DNA of 64,000 nt from UBA4736 sp002404015 (GTDB taxonomy: Bacteria > Chloroflexota > Dormibacteria > Dormibacterales > Dormibacteraceae), in NCBI GenBank assembly GCA_036747295.1, contig DAIOCN010000008.1, positions 1-64,000 on the forward strand. Reading direction: 5' to 3'. Positions 35,754-46,163 of this stretch are shown here, one piece after another. Positions within the stretch are counted from its first letter, which is position 1; each line of letters opens with the position of its first letter. Under the pieces are notes generated by a model. It searched no databases, was not told the DNA's origin, and saw only the letters and a list, made by a program, of their open reading frames with translations. Made by a program: the position numbers and the translations under genes.

Positions 35754-36260
35754 CTGGGGCTAGCCTGGTGGGAGCTGCCGCTCCGGGTGGCGGTGATCTA
35801 TATCGCGCTGCTCCTGGTGCTCCGGTTGTTCGGCAAGCGCGAGGTCGGGCAGTTCACGCTGTTCGACCTCGTTTTCATCCTGCTGGTGGCCAATGCCGTG
35901 CAGCCGGCGATGACCGGCCCGGACAGCTCGCTGCTGGGCGGCGTGATCATCATCGTCAGCCTGGTCGGTCTCAACTTCCTGATCGGCCGCGTTCAGAACC
36001 TGCCTTACTTCAAGAAGGTGCTGGCGGCCCCGCCCACCGTGATCATCCGCGACGGGAAGTACCTGCAGAACGCCATGAACCGGGAGGGGATCGACACGGA
36101 CGAGGCGGAAACCGCCATCCGGGAGCACGGCCTCGATTCGGTGGGCGATGTCCAGTTAGGCGTGCTGGAGCCGGACGGCAGCATCAGCATCGTCCCCACG
36201 GACGCCAAGATGTCCCGAACCAAGCACCGGGTCCGCCGCCGCTACAAACCCGGGCGATAA
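35754..36260 (+). CDS. YetF/DUF421 family membrane protein
   Basis: 168 residues if started at CTG 35754. Three hydrophobic spans precede a small cytoplasmic domain. LLVLRLFGKREVGQFTLFDLVFILL and the later VIIRDGKYLQNAMNREGI and GVLEPDGSISIV are family hallmarks. The conventional GTG at 35787 would remove WWELPLR, part of the first conserved segment. No ATG, GTG or TTG exists between the tadC stop (in frame at 35733) and 35787, so a CTG start is suggested. Function of the family is not settled. Confidence 0.78.
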   Translation: MGLAWWELPLRVAVIYIALLLVLRLFGKREVGQFTLFDLVFILLVANAVQPAMTGPDSSLLGGVIIIVSLVGLNFLIGRVQNLPYFKKVLAAPPTVIIRDGKYLQNAMNREGIDTDEAETAIREHGLDSVGDVQLGVLEPDGSISIVPTDAKMSRTKHRVRRRYKPGR

Positions 36261-36267
36261 AAGGCGT

Positions 36268-36342
36268 GCGGGAAACAAGCGTGTTTCCCCCACGAGCCCT
36301 TCACTCAGCACCCAGCCCTCCCCCCGCAGGCGGGGAGGAATA
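36268..36342 (+). repeat. Shortened two-hairpin intergenic repeat, copy 2
   Basis: First hairpin GGGAAAC/GTTTCCC at 36270-36289 followed by CACGAGCCC, as in the 37732 copy, then a C-rich/G-rich hairpin around 36317-36338 (CCTCCCC/GGGGAGG). It lies 3' of the YetF-type gene and 3' of the convergent hydrolase gene. Confidence 0.6.
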
Positions 36343-36350
36343 GCCGGGGC

Positions 36351-37097
36351 CTAGCGTTCCGCCAGGAACTCCAGGGCTGCGTCCTTGAATTGCCTGGCCG
36401 GCACCGCGTTCATGTGGTTGCGGCCGGGGAGGGCGTGGTAGCGGCCGCTGCCGAGCGCCTTGGCCAGCTCGGGCGCAGTGCTCGCTATGGGGTCGGCGTC
36501 GCCCGCCGCGACGGCGATCGGGAGCTTGATGGACGCCAGCTGCTCCTCAGTGATCGCCTCGTGCGGACCCAGGATGCAGCAGGCCAGCGCCTCCAGGTCG
36601 TTGATCGGGCGGGCCGCGGCGAACGTGTAGAACATGACGGCGCCCTCGTCTGTGACCGACTCGTCGCCCCGCAGGCGGGCCGCGATCAGGTCAGCCCGGC
36701 CCGGCCCGCTCGGCAGCCCGCTGCCCCCCAGCACGGCCCGGCCCACCCGGCTGCCGTGCTCGAGGCAGACGTGGAGCCCGATTCGGGCCCCCATGGAGTA
36801 GCCGAGGTAGTCGGCGTCGGCGATGTCCAGGTGGTCGAGGAGGTTGATCGCGTCGAGCGCCATCTGCACGCGGTCGTACGCCGCCGGGTCGTGCGGTTTC
36901 TCGCTGTGGCCGTGGCCGCGGCAGTCCAGGCCGAGGATCAGGAACCCGGCGTCGGTCAGGGTCTGCTGCCAGCGGGTGCCCACCCAGTTCAGCTCGTAAT
37001 CGCTGCAAAAGCCGTGCACCAGGAGGATCGGCCGCCCGTCATCGGGCCCGGCCAGCACGTAGTGGAGGCGGATCCCGTTCGAATCGAACTCTGGCAT
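36351..37097 (-). CDS. Alpha/beta hydrolase
   Basis: 248 residues. Oxyanion region ILLVHGFCSDY, then LDCRGHGHSEKP, the nucleophile elbow GYSMGAR (Ser as nucleophile), a late acid in AAGDADPIAS and the catalytic His in LPGRNHMNAV. Substrate not evident; esterase or haloperoxidase-like. Start ATG 37097 gives a normal hydrolase N-terminus; TACCCT seven bases upstream and no Shine-Dalgarno suggest a leaderless mRNA. Divergent from the next gene by 12 nt. Confidence 0.87.
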   Translation of the reverse strand: MPEFDSNGIRLHYVLAGPDDGRPILLVHGFCSDYELNWVGTRWQQTLTDAGFLILGLDCRGHGHSEKPHDPAAYDRVQMALDAINLLDHLDIADADYLGYSMGARIGLHVCLEHGSRVGRAVLGGSGLPSGPGRADLIAARLRGDESVTDEGAVMFYTFAAARPINDLEALACCILGPHEAITEEQLASIKLPIAVAAGDADPIASTAPELAKALGSGRYHALPGRNHMNAVPARQFKDAALEFLAER

Positions 37098-37109
37098 GCC
37101 CTGTAGGGT

Positions 37110-37370
37110 ATGGAAATTGTGTTCGTTCGAGTGGTCCACCGCCAGGGCTGGGACGTGGAGCTGATCGAGCAGGAACGCAAGCGCAACTTCCCGAGCCGGG
37201 CGGAGGCGCTTGCCTTCGCCGAGTCACAGCAGCCGGACTGGATCGAGCTGGGCGTCGTCGTTCACGCGGCCGGCCCGCTCCCGCAGCACCACCAGTGGAC
37301 CACCCTGCGCCGGCAGCCGGATGGCCGGTATGCCGAATCGGGCCTGAGCTGGGGTGGCAGGCGAGGCTAA
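37110..37370 (+). CDS. Small protein of unknown function
   Basis: 86 residues, no signal peptide or membrane segment. It has a hydrophobic-strand start (EIVFVRVVHRQGWDVELIE) and a SRAEALAFAESQQPDW helix, loosely like small DUF2188-type proteins, but I do not recognise it with confidence. Its 3' end overlaps the DUF192 gene by 17 nt, so the two are probably co-transcribed. Confidence 0.6.
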   Translation: MEIVFVRVVHRQGWDVELIEQERKRNFPSRAEALAFAESQQPDWIELGVVVHAAGPLPQHHQWTTLRRQPDGRYAESGLSWGGRRG

Positions 37371-37728
37371 GCCGGGACTCCGGCTCGTCCACCCCCGCAC
37401 GGGCCAGGTCGTGGTCGACCGGCTGATGGTCCCTAAGACCTTCATCGGCCGCGGCTTGGGCCTGATGTTCCGGCGCCGCCTGGATGCCGGCCAGGGCATG
37501 TGGATCACCCCGTGCAACGGCATCCACATGTTCTTCATGAACTTCGCGCTCGACGTCGTCTTCCTGGACCGCCAGGACCGCGTCAAGAAGGTCTACCAGC
37601 GCCTGGGCCGCTGGCGCGTCGTCCCCCTGGTCTGGGGCGCTCACAGCGTGCTGGAGCTGCCTGCCGGTTCCCTGCAGCCGCTGGGCCTGGAGCGGGGCGA
37701 GCAGCTGACCATCGAGAGGCGTACTTGA
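37354..37728 (+). CDS. DUF192 family protein
   Basis: 124 residues. The core FIGRGLGLMFRRRLDAGQGMW, then PCNGIHMFFMNFALDVVFLD and LELPAGSLQPLGLERGEQL, match the DUF192 beta-barrel family, whose role is unknown. Many members have a signal peptide; this one has none. Start GTG 37354 lies within the preceding gene. Confidence 0.85.
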   Translation: MAGEAKPGLRLVHPRTGQVVVDRLMVPKTFIGRGLGLMFRRRLDAGQGMWITPCNGIHMFFMNFALDVVFLDRQDRVKKVYQRLGRWRVVPLVWGAHSVLELPAGSLQPLGLERGEQLTIERRT

Positions 37729-37731
37729 GGA

Positions 37732-37857
37732 CGCGGGGGAAACAAGCCTGTTTCCCCCACGAGCCCCCTTCCCTCAGCAGATGCCGTCGGCGTCGGGAAG
37801 ACGGACTCAATCAGGCGGGCAGAGCCCGCCCTTCCGGCGCCATCCCTCTTTATTAAC
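37732..37857 (+). repeat. Two-hairpin intergenic repeat, copy 3
   Basis: First hairpin perfect: GGGGGAAACA-AGCC-TGTTTCCCCC at 37735-37758. Then ACGAGCCCCCTTCCC, a spacer, and a second perfect hairpin GGCGGGC-AGA-GCCCGCC at 37814-37830, ending CGCCATCCCTCTTTATT. It fills the gap between DUF192 and comF, and its T-rich end could let the second hairpin act as a terminator. Confidence 0.78.
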
Positions 37858-37890
37858 AGGCACTCTTCGCACCGCCCCTAGCCTGAGGGG

Positions 37891-38556
37891 GTGGGTGGCC
37901 TGCTCGATCTCGTCCTGCCGCCCAGGTGCGGTGGCTGCCGGCGTCTGGGGACCTGGCTGTGCGAGCCCTGCCGAGCCCGGATAAGGGCCCCGGAGCCGCC
38001 CCTCTGCCGGCGTTGCGGGCGTGAGCTGGCGTTCGTCAACGAAGGCTGTGGCTGCTCGCGCAAGCTGCGAGCGGTGGGCCGCATCGTGGCCGCCGCGATC
38101 TACGACGGGCCGCTGGAACAGGCTCTGCACCGCCTCAAGTACGAGGGATGGAGGTCGCTCGGACCCACCCTCGGCGACCTCCTGGCCGAGCGGCTGGCCG
38201 CGGAGGCCCTGCCGGCGGCCCAGGCGCTGGCGGTCCCCCTGCACTCCCGGCGACTGAAGGAGCGCGGCTTCAACCAATCTGAGCTGCTGCTGCGCCGGCT
38301 CCGCCTGCCTGCGCCGGCGGGCCGGCTGGAGCGTGTGCGGGACACGCCGCCCCAGGTCGGGCAGGACCGTTTGCACCGTTTGGCGAACGTGCGCGACGCA
38401 TTTCGCTGGACGGGACCCACATTGGGCGGGCAGCCCGTCATAGTGGTTGACGACGTCACGACAACCGGCGCCACCCTCGATGCCTGCGCGGCCGGACTGA
38501 CAGATTCGGGCGCAGGTTTCGTTATAGGGGTTACGTTGGCGCGCGTTCGGCTATAG
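37891..38556 (+). CDS. comF: ComF family phosphoribosyltransferase-like protein
   Basis: 221 residues. An N-terminal zinc ribbon with two Cys pairs (RCGGC near residue 11 and CEPC near 25, then CRRCG) precedes a type I phosphoribosyltransferase domain whose PRPP loop is VVDDVTTTGATLDAC. In transformable bacteria ComF assists DNA uptake or ssDNA handling; no other competence gene is visible here apart from the orphan CpaF-like gene downstream. GTG start with TAGCCT six bases upstream, possibly leaderless. Confidence 0.86.
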   Translation: MGGLLDLVLPPRCGGCRRLGTWLCEPCRARIRAPEPPLCRRCGRELAFVNEGCGCSRKLRAVGRIVAAAIYDGPLEQALHRLKYEGWRSLGPTLGDLLAERLAAEALPAAQALAVPLHSRRLKERGFNQSELLLRRLRLPAPAGRLERVRDTPPQVGQDRLHRLANVRDAFRWTGPTLGGQPVIVVDDVTTTGATLDACAAGLTDSGAGFVIGVTLARVRL

Positions 38557-38588
38557 TTCCGGCACTAAAGCGCCCAGGAGACCTACGC

Positions 38589-39725
38589 ATGGCAGTAAAG
38601 ATCCCAGGAATCGATCTAAACGAGTATTACGCCCAGCTGGGCCCGATCCAGCCCCTGATCATGGACGACCGTGTGACCGAGGTAATGGTCAACGGAGTCG
38701 ACCATGTGTACGTGGAGATGGGCGGCAAGGTCGTGCTGACCAACATCAAGTTCACGGACGAAGATCAGCTGCTCGCGGTGATCCAGTTCATCGTGCGGTC
38801 GGTCGGCCGGCGCATCGATGAGCGATCGCCGCTCGCCGACGCTCGCCTCGCCGACGGCTCCCGCGTCAACGCGGTGATCCGGCCCCTCTCGATCGACGGC
38901 CCGCTGCTGACGATCCGAAAGTTCTCCAAGGACCCCTTCCAGGTCGAGGACCTGATCCGCTTCGGGAGCTGCAACGAGGCCGGCTTCGGCTTCCTGAAGG
39001 CGTGCGTGCTTGCCAAGGCGAACATCATCATCTCGGGCGGAACCGGCACCGGCAAGACGACCTTCCTGAACGTCCTCTCCGGGTTCATCCCGGCCGAGGA
39101 CCGCATCGTCACCATCGAGGATGCGGCCGAGCTGCAGCTCCACCAGGAGCACGTCTGCCGGATGGAGACCCGCCCTAAAGACATCAACGGCGAGGGCGAG
39201 GTCACGATCCAGCGGCTCGTCATCAACTCGCTGCGCATGCGGCCGGAGCGCATCGTCGTCGGCGAGTGCCGCGGCGGTGAGGCCCTGGACATGCTGCAGG
39301 CCATGAACACGGGCCACGACGGCTCCATGACGACCATCCATGCCAACAGCCCGCGCGACGCCCTTTCGCGGCTCGAGACGCTGGTCCTGATGTCCGGAGT
39401 CGACCTGCCCGTCAAGGCCATCCGCCAGCAGGTGGCCAGCGCGATCAATGTCTTCTGCCAGCTCAACCGCCTGCGCGACGGTTCCCGCCGCGTGACCTCG
39501 ATCACCGAGGTGACCGGCATGGAAGGCGAGACGATCACGATGCAGGAGATCTTCCAGTTCGAGTCGCAGGGCGCTGGCGCGGACGGCAAGATCATCGGCG
39601 AGTTCAAAGCAACGGGCATCCGGCCCCAGATCCTGGACCGCATGTTCTCGATGGGCCTGCCGCTCCCTCAGGAGATCCTGACCCTGTTCCCCGACCCCCG
39701 CGCCGGGAACGGCTGGAAGGCCTGA
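38589..39725 (+). CDS. Second CpaF/TadA-like secretion ATPase (orphan)
   Basis: 378 residues, a core-only CpaF: it lacks the variable and coiled N-terminal region of the tadA product at 32255. All motifs are present: Walker A GGTGTGKT at 150-157, IVTIEDAAELQLHQEH, RPERIVVGECRGGEALDMLQ and MTTIHANSPRDALSRL. No TadB, TadC or pilin gene is adjacent; neighbours are comF and hpf. It may serve the same pilus as a second motor, or another type IV-like machine encoded elsewhere. Confidence 0.9.
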   Translation: MAVKIPGIDLNEYYAQLGPIQPLIMDDRVTEVMVNGVDHVYVEMGGKVVLTNIKFTDEDQLLAVIQFIVRSVGRRIDERSPLADARLADGSRVNAVIRPLSIDGPLLTIRKFSKDPFQVEDLIRFGSCNEAGFGFLKACVLAKANIIISGGTGTGKTTFLNVLSGFIPAEDRIVTIEDAAELQLHQEHVCRMETRPKDINGEGEVTIQRLVINSLRMRPERIVVGECRGGEALDMLQAMNTGHDGSMTTIHANSPRDALSRLETLVLMSGVDLPVKAIRQQVASAINVFCQLNRLRDGSRRVTSITEVTGMEGETITMQEIFQFESQGAGADGKIIGEFKATGIRPQILDRMFSMGLPLPQEILTLFPDPRAGNGWKA

Positions 39726-39768
39726 CCGCCGGCTTCCAAGTGGTTTCGGCCGGACCTCGGAGCCCTGA

Positions 39769-39796
39769 TTGGGCCTGGAAGGGTGCTGGGTATACT
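39769..39796 (+). promoter_or_regulatory. Promoter for hpf
   Basis: TTGGGC at 39769-39774 and TATACT at 39791-39796 with 16-bp spacing. The predicted start point at about 39803 coincides with the GTG start codon of hpf, and no Shine-Dalgarno is visible, so the transcript is probably leaderless. Confidence 0.6.
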
Positions 39797-39802
39797 CGCT
39801 GA

Positions 39803-40342
39803 GTGAAGGTCGTGGTCCACGACCGGACCGCGGAGCTCCCGGCCCGGCTCAGGTCGTACGCCGAGCGCCGGCTGACCCGGGTGGCTCGCCATTTCGACCG
39901 CGTCCTGGACGCCGAGGTGGAGTTCAGTCACGCGGCCCGGAACCGGAAGGGACCCGCCTGCATGGTGCAGATCCTGGTCCACATGGATGGCCGCAAGCAC
40001 CCGCTGGCACGGGCCCGGGAGACGAGCGGCGACTGCCAAACGGCCCTGGATCTCGCCCTCGACAAGGTGGATCGCCAGGTTGTGAAGCTCAAAGAGAAGA
40101 TCAAGATCGAAAAGAAGCGGCCGGAGAAGCAGCCGGCCGAGTCGGCTGCCGCCGATGATCAGCAGTCGGTGGAGCGGATCCGCGTGCACCTGAAGCCGGA
40201 GTCGGTCGAGGACGCGACCATCGCGCTCAACTCCAACGGGCGCTCCTTCTACGTCTTCGTGGACGAGGACACGGGTGAGATCAACGTGGCCTTCCGCAAG
40301 GCCGACGGCGGGCTCGTCCTGCTGGAGCCGGTGGTGTCGTGA
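39803..40342 (+). CDS. hpf: Ribosome hibernation promoting factor, long form
   Basis: 179 residues. Residues 1-95 are the S30AE/RaiA-type domain that sits in the decoding centre of idle ribosomes. After a Lys/Glu-rich linker, residues 125-178 are the C-terminal dimerisation domain (SVEDATIALNSNGRSFYVFVDEDTGEINVAFRKADGGLVLLEP) seen only in long HPF, which makes 100S dimers. Start GTG 39803 begins VKVVVHDRTAELP. secA follows after nine bases. Confidence 0.92.
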   Translation: MKVVVHDRTAELPARLRSYAERRLTRVARHFDRVLDAEVEFSHAARNRKGPACMVQILVHMDGRKHPLARARETSGDCQTALDLALDKVDRQVVKLKEKIKIEKKRPEKQPAESAAADDQQSVERIRVHLKPESVEDATIALNSNGRSFYVFVDEDTGEINVAFRKADGGLVLLEPVVS

Positions 40343-40351
40343 AGGAGAAAG

Positions 40352-42941
<2,590 letters not shown>

Positions 42942-42952
<11 letters not shown>

Positions 42953-44067
42953 CCGCTCCCCCGGGGAGCTGCTGCGGCGGATCCTCGAGCTGAAGGAGCA
43001 TCTTTGACCTGCCCGCCAAGGCCGAGCGGGCCGACCGGCTAGAGAAGGAGCTCTCGGCGCCGGACGCCTGGGACGACCCGGAAGCGGCCGCCCGGCGGGC
43101 GCGGGAGGCCTCCGAGAACCGCGAGGAGGTCGACGCGTGGGCCCGGCTGGAGGCGCGTGCCCGCGACCTGGTCGAGCTCGCGCAGCTGGCGTCCGAAGAC
43201 CCCGAGCTGTTCAAGCAGGTGGCCGCTGAGCAGGCCTCCATCGAAAAGGAGCTGCATCAGCGGGAGCTGGACCTGCTGTTCTCGGACCCCCACGCCAACC
43301 ACAACGCGGTGATGAGCATCAGCGTCGGCCAGGGCGGGGTCGACGCCCAGGACTGGGTGGAGATCCTGCTTCGCATGTACACGAAGTGGGCGCAACCTTC
43401 GGCGGGAGAGCGCAACACCCTGCGGCCCGGCTGCGAGGTGGAGCTGGTCGAGACTTCACCGGGGGAAGAAGCCGGGCTCAAGGGTGCCACGGTGATCTTC
43501 CGCGGTAAGCGCGCCTATGGCCTGCTGCGATCGGAGCACGGCGTGCACCGCCTGGTTCGGATCTCGCCATTCGACCAGAACCACCGCCGGCACACCTCGT
43601 TCGCACTGGTCGAGGTGATGCCCGAGCTGGACGAGAGCGAGGAGCAGGAGGTCCACATCGACCCCGAGGACCTGCGCATCGACACCTACCGCTCGACCGG
43701 CGCCGGCGGTCAGCACGTCAACAAGACCGACTCCGCGGTCCGGATCACCCACCTGCCGACCGGCATCGTGGCCCAGTGCCAGAACGAGCGCTCCCAGATG
43801 AAGAACCGAGAGCTGGCGATGAAGATCCTGCGCGCCCGCCTTTACCAGCGCCAGCAGGAGGAGGCGGCCGAGCGCCGTGAGGCGCTCCGCGGGGACGTGA
43901 TGCCGGCCGAGTTCGGGTCGCAGATCCGGAACTATGTGTTGCAGCCCTACACACTCGTCAAGGACGTTCGGACCGGGGTGGAGGTCGGGAACGTGCAGGC
44001 GGTCCTGGACGGCCAGATCGAGCCGTTCCTCGAAGGCTGGCTGCGCTGGCGCCTGAGCCAGGACTAG
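42942..44067 (+). CDS. prfB: Peptide chain release factor 2 (programmed +1 frameshift)
   Basis: RF2, recognising UGA and UAA. Translation starts at ATG 42942 inside the secA 3' end, runs 21 codons to CTT (43002-43004), meets an in-frame TGA (43005-43007), and must skip one base to continue from GAC 43006 to 44067, giving 374 residues. The product reads normally across the shift (KEHL then DLPAKAERADRLE). GGQ is at about residues 255-257 and the codon-recognition SPF motif is in RISPFDQN. Regulation is autogenous: scarce RF2 favours the shift. Confidence 0.95.
42993..43008 (+). promoter_or_regulatory. prfB: prfB programmed frameshift site
   Basis: Internal Shine-Dalgarno AAGGAG at 42993-42998, a three-base spacer, slippery CTT at 43002-43004, then the stop TGA followed by C. 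Spacing and CTT-TGA-C context match the known E. coli prfB element. Confidence 0.95.
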
Positions 44068-44116
44068 AACAGTTGCCGGCGGCAGCCGGTCTTAACTATC
44101 ATTTGCCACTTCTTAA

Positions 44117-44479
44117 CCTCTGCTCGCTGGGTGGCGACCCGACATCCTCTCCAGGTTTCCCCAGTACGCGGAGGGCAAGGAGCTGGTCTTGGGCCACCAC
44201 GAGCGGTTCGACGGCGGGGGGTATCCGCGAGGCGTCCCGGCGGCGAGGCTGCCGATCGGAGCCCAGATCATGTGCGTCGCCGACTGCCTCGACGCCATGA
44301 TCAGCGACCGGCCCTACCGGGCGGGGATGGGGCTGGAACGGGCCATCGCCGAGTTCCGGAGGGGCAGCGGCAGCCAGTGGAACCCGCGCATCGTGGCGGC
44401 CCTCGAGCCGCTGCTCCAGCGGCAGGCCCTCCGGGCCGAACCCGCAGTTGGTAGCCTGGCGGTCCGTTTGACCCCTTAG
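44117..44479 (+). pseudogene. Remnant of an HD-GYP domain protein
   Basis: The frame encodes the second half of an HD-GYP c-di-GMP phosphodiesterase domain: DILSRFPQYAEGKELVLGHHERFDGGGYPRGVP split over residues, then IGAQIMCVADCLDAMISDRPYRAG and a short C-terminus. The first half, including the HD pair, is missing, and an in-frame stop lies at 44114. A TTG at 44189 could start a 96-residue piece, but it would lack the catalytic core. It fills most of the 490-nt gap between prfB and ftsE. Confidence 0.75.
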
Positions 44480-44496
44480 GGGGTTGGTCTTATACT
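44468..44496 (+). promoter_or_regulatory. Sigma-70-type promoter for the ftsEX operon
   Basis: TTGACC at 44468-44473 and TATACT at 44491-44496 with exactly 17 bp between them. It overlaps the end of the HD-GYP remnant. A start near 44503 gives a leader of about 55 nt before the ftsE ATG; no clear Shine-Dalgarno is seen there. Confidence 0.75.
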
Positions 44497-44557
44497 GCGG
44501 CTCAACTTAGCCGGGCGCCCGCCGGCGTCCCCACCGTTCCACCAAACGTCACACCCT

Positions 44558-45298
44558 ATGGTCATAGCACCGGATTTTGAAAGCAGGCCCCTGATCAGCT
44601 TCCAGCACGTCTGGAAGCGGTATCCGAACGGCACCGAGGCTCTCCGAGAGATCGAGCTGCAGGTTCCCGACGGCGACTTCGTGTTCCTGGTCGGACCCTC
44701 CGGCGCGGGCAAGTCGAGCATGATCCGGCTCCTGATCCGGGAGGAGAAGCCGACCAAGGGCAAGATATTCGTGCTTGGTATGGAGCTGGGCCGCATGAAG
44801 CGGCGCCAGCTGCCCCACTACCGCCGCAAGATCGGGCTGGTCTTCCAGGACTTCAAGCTGCTGCCCCGGATGACCGTCTACGAGAACGTGGCTTTCGCTC
44901 TTCGCGTGTTGGGCGAGCACAACCGGGTGATCAAGGAGAGCGTGGACGACTCCCTGGAGACCGTCGGCCTGGCCGAGAAGCAGCTCAAGTATCCACGCGA
45001 GCTCTCGGGCGGCGAGCAGCAGCGGGTCGCCATCGCCAGGGCCCTGGTCCACCGGCCGCGGCTGATCGTGGCCGACGAACCCACGGGCAACCTCGACCCG
45101 GCGACGGCCTGGGAGATCATGCAGCTGTTCCTCCGCATCAATGCGGCGGGGGCGACCGTGCTGATGGCGACGCACAACCGCGAGATCGTGGACCTGCTTC
45201 GGCGGCGGGTCGTGGCGATCGAGGGCGGGCAGGTGGCCAGGGACAACCAGGCCGGGAGATACCATGAAGATCTGGCGGCATCTGCTCTTCGCGCTTAG
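44558..45298 (+). CDS. ftsE: Cell division ATP-binding protein FtsE
   Basis: ABC ATPase, 246 residues, which with FtsX transmits ATP hydrolysis in the cytoplasm to wall hydrolases outside. Walker A GPSGAGKS at 46-53, VFQDFKLLPRMTVYENVAFAL (FtsE-typical Q loop), signature ELSGGEQQRVAIARAL, Walker B LIVADEPTGNLDP and switch ATHNREIV. The 3' end overlaps ftsX by 35 nt. Confidence 0.95.
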   Translation: MVIAPDFESRPLISFQHVWKRYPNGTEALREIELQVPDGDFVFLVGPSGAGKSSMIRLLIREEKPTKGKIFVLGMELGRMKRRQLPHYRRKIGLVFQDFKLLPRMTVYENVAFALRVLGEHNRVIKESVDDSLETVGLAEKQLKYPRELSGGEQQRVAIARALVHRPRLIVADEPTGNLDPATAWEIMQLFLRINAAGATVLMATHNREIVDLLRRRVVAIEGGQVARDNQAGRYHEDLAASALRA

Positions 45299-46160
45299 CA
45301 GCGCCTGGCAGAGCTTCTGGCGGAACGCCGCCGTCAGCATGGCGGCCGTGCTGTCGATCACGCTGATCCTGATCCTGGCCGGTGTCGGGCTCCTGATCGG
45401 GCACGCCCTGGGCCAGGTCCTCGACACCTACAAGCAGCGCGTCAGCGTCATCAGCATCAGCATCGCGGACCAGACCCCGCTCTCGACCGTCTACGACTTC
45501 CAGGACCAGCTGCGGGCCAACCCCAAGGTCGTGGCCGTCCACTACGTCTCCAAGGACGAGGAGCTGGCCCGCTTCTCAGGCGATCCCCGCAACCAGCAGC
45601 TGGTCTCCCAGATCCAGGGCAACCCGGTGCCGGCCAAGCTCGAGGTGACCGTCGACAAGCTGGCTGACGTCCAGGTGATCGACGCGTTGGCCCGGCAGTG
45701 GCGGGGCGCCGACCGCACCGACCCCACCGACTACCAGGGCGACTTCATCAACAACATGGTCCGGCTCTCGACCTGGCTGACGCTGGCGGGCCTCGTCGTG
45801 CTGGCGATCCTGACGGTCGTCTCGATCGTGATCGTCATGAACACGATCAGAACCGCCGTCTATCACCGCCGCCAGGAGATCGAGGTGATGAAACTGGTCG
45901 GGGCGACGGAGTGGTTCGTGCGCGGGCCGTTCGTCATCGAGGGCGTCATGACCGGGCTCCTGGCGGCCGGTGTGGCGATCGGCCTGCTGCTGCTCACCTA
46001 CCACCCCTTCGTGGCCCGTTTCCAGTCCGACCTCTTCTTCATCCCGCTGTCGTACGACGCCGCCTTCGTCGGCCGGCTGGGACAGGATCTGCTCCTGGCG
46101 GGAGCCATGCTCGGCGCCCTGGGCAGCTACATCGGCGTCCGCCGGTTCGTGAGGATCTAA
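45264..46160 (+). CDS. ftsX: Cell division membrane protein FtsX
   Basis: 298 residues with four membrane spans: one after residue 20, then a large extracytoplasmic domain (about 50-170) that activates peptidoglycan hydrolases, then three C-terminal spans of the FtsX/MacB type. The AVYHRRQEIEVMKLVGATEWFVRGPFVIEG block is the classical coupling region. It is followed after three bases by the gene for its probable hydrolase partner. Confidence 0.93.
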   Translation: MKIWRHLLFALSSAWQSFWRNAAVSMAAVLSITLILILAGVGLLIGHALGQVLDTYKQRVSVISISIADQTPLSTVYDFQDQLRANPKVVAVHYVSKDEELARFSGDPRNQQLVSQIQGNPVPAKLEVTVDKLADVQVIDALARQWRGADRTDPTDYQGDFINNMVRLSTWLTLAGLVVLAILTVVSIVIVMNTIRTAVYHRRQEIEVMKLVGATEWFVRGPFVIEGVMTGLLAAGVAIGLLLLTYHPFVARFQSDLFFIPLSYDAAFVGRLGQDLLLAGAMLGALGSYIGVRRFVRI

Positions 46161-46163
46161 GGG

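Noticed and set aside
44076..44089. CCGGC/GCCGG hairpin after prfB as a terminator
   Set aside because: The stem is only five base pairs and no T tract follows.
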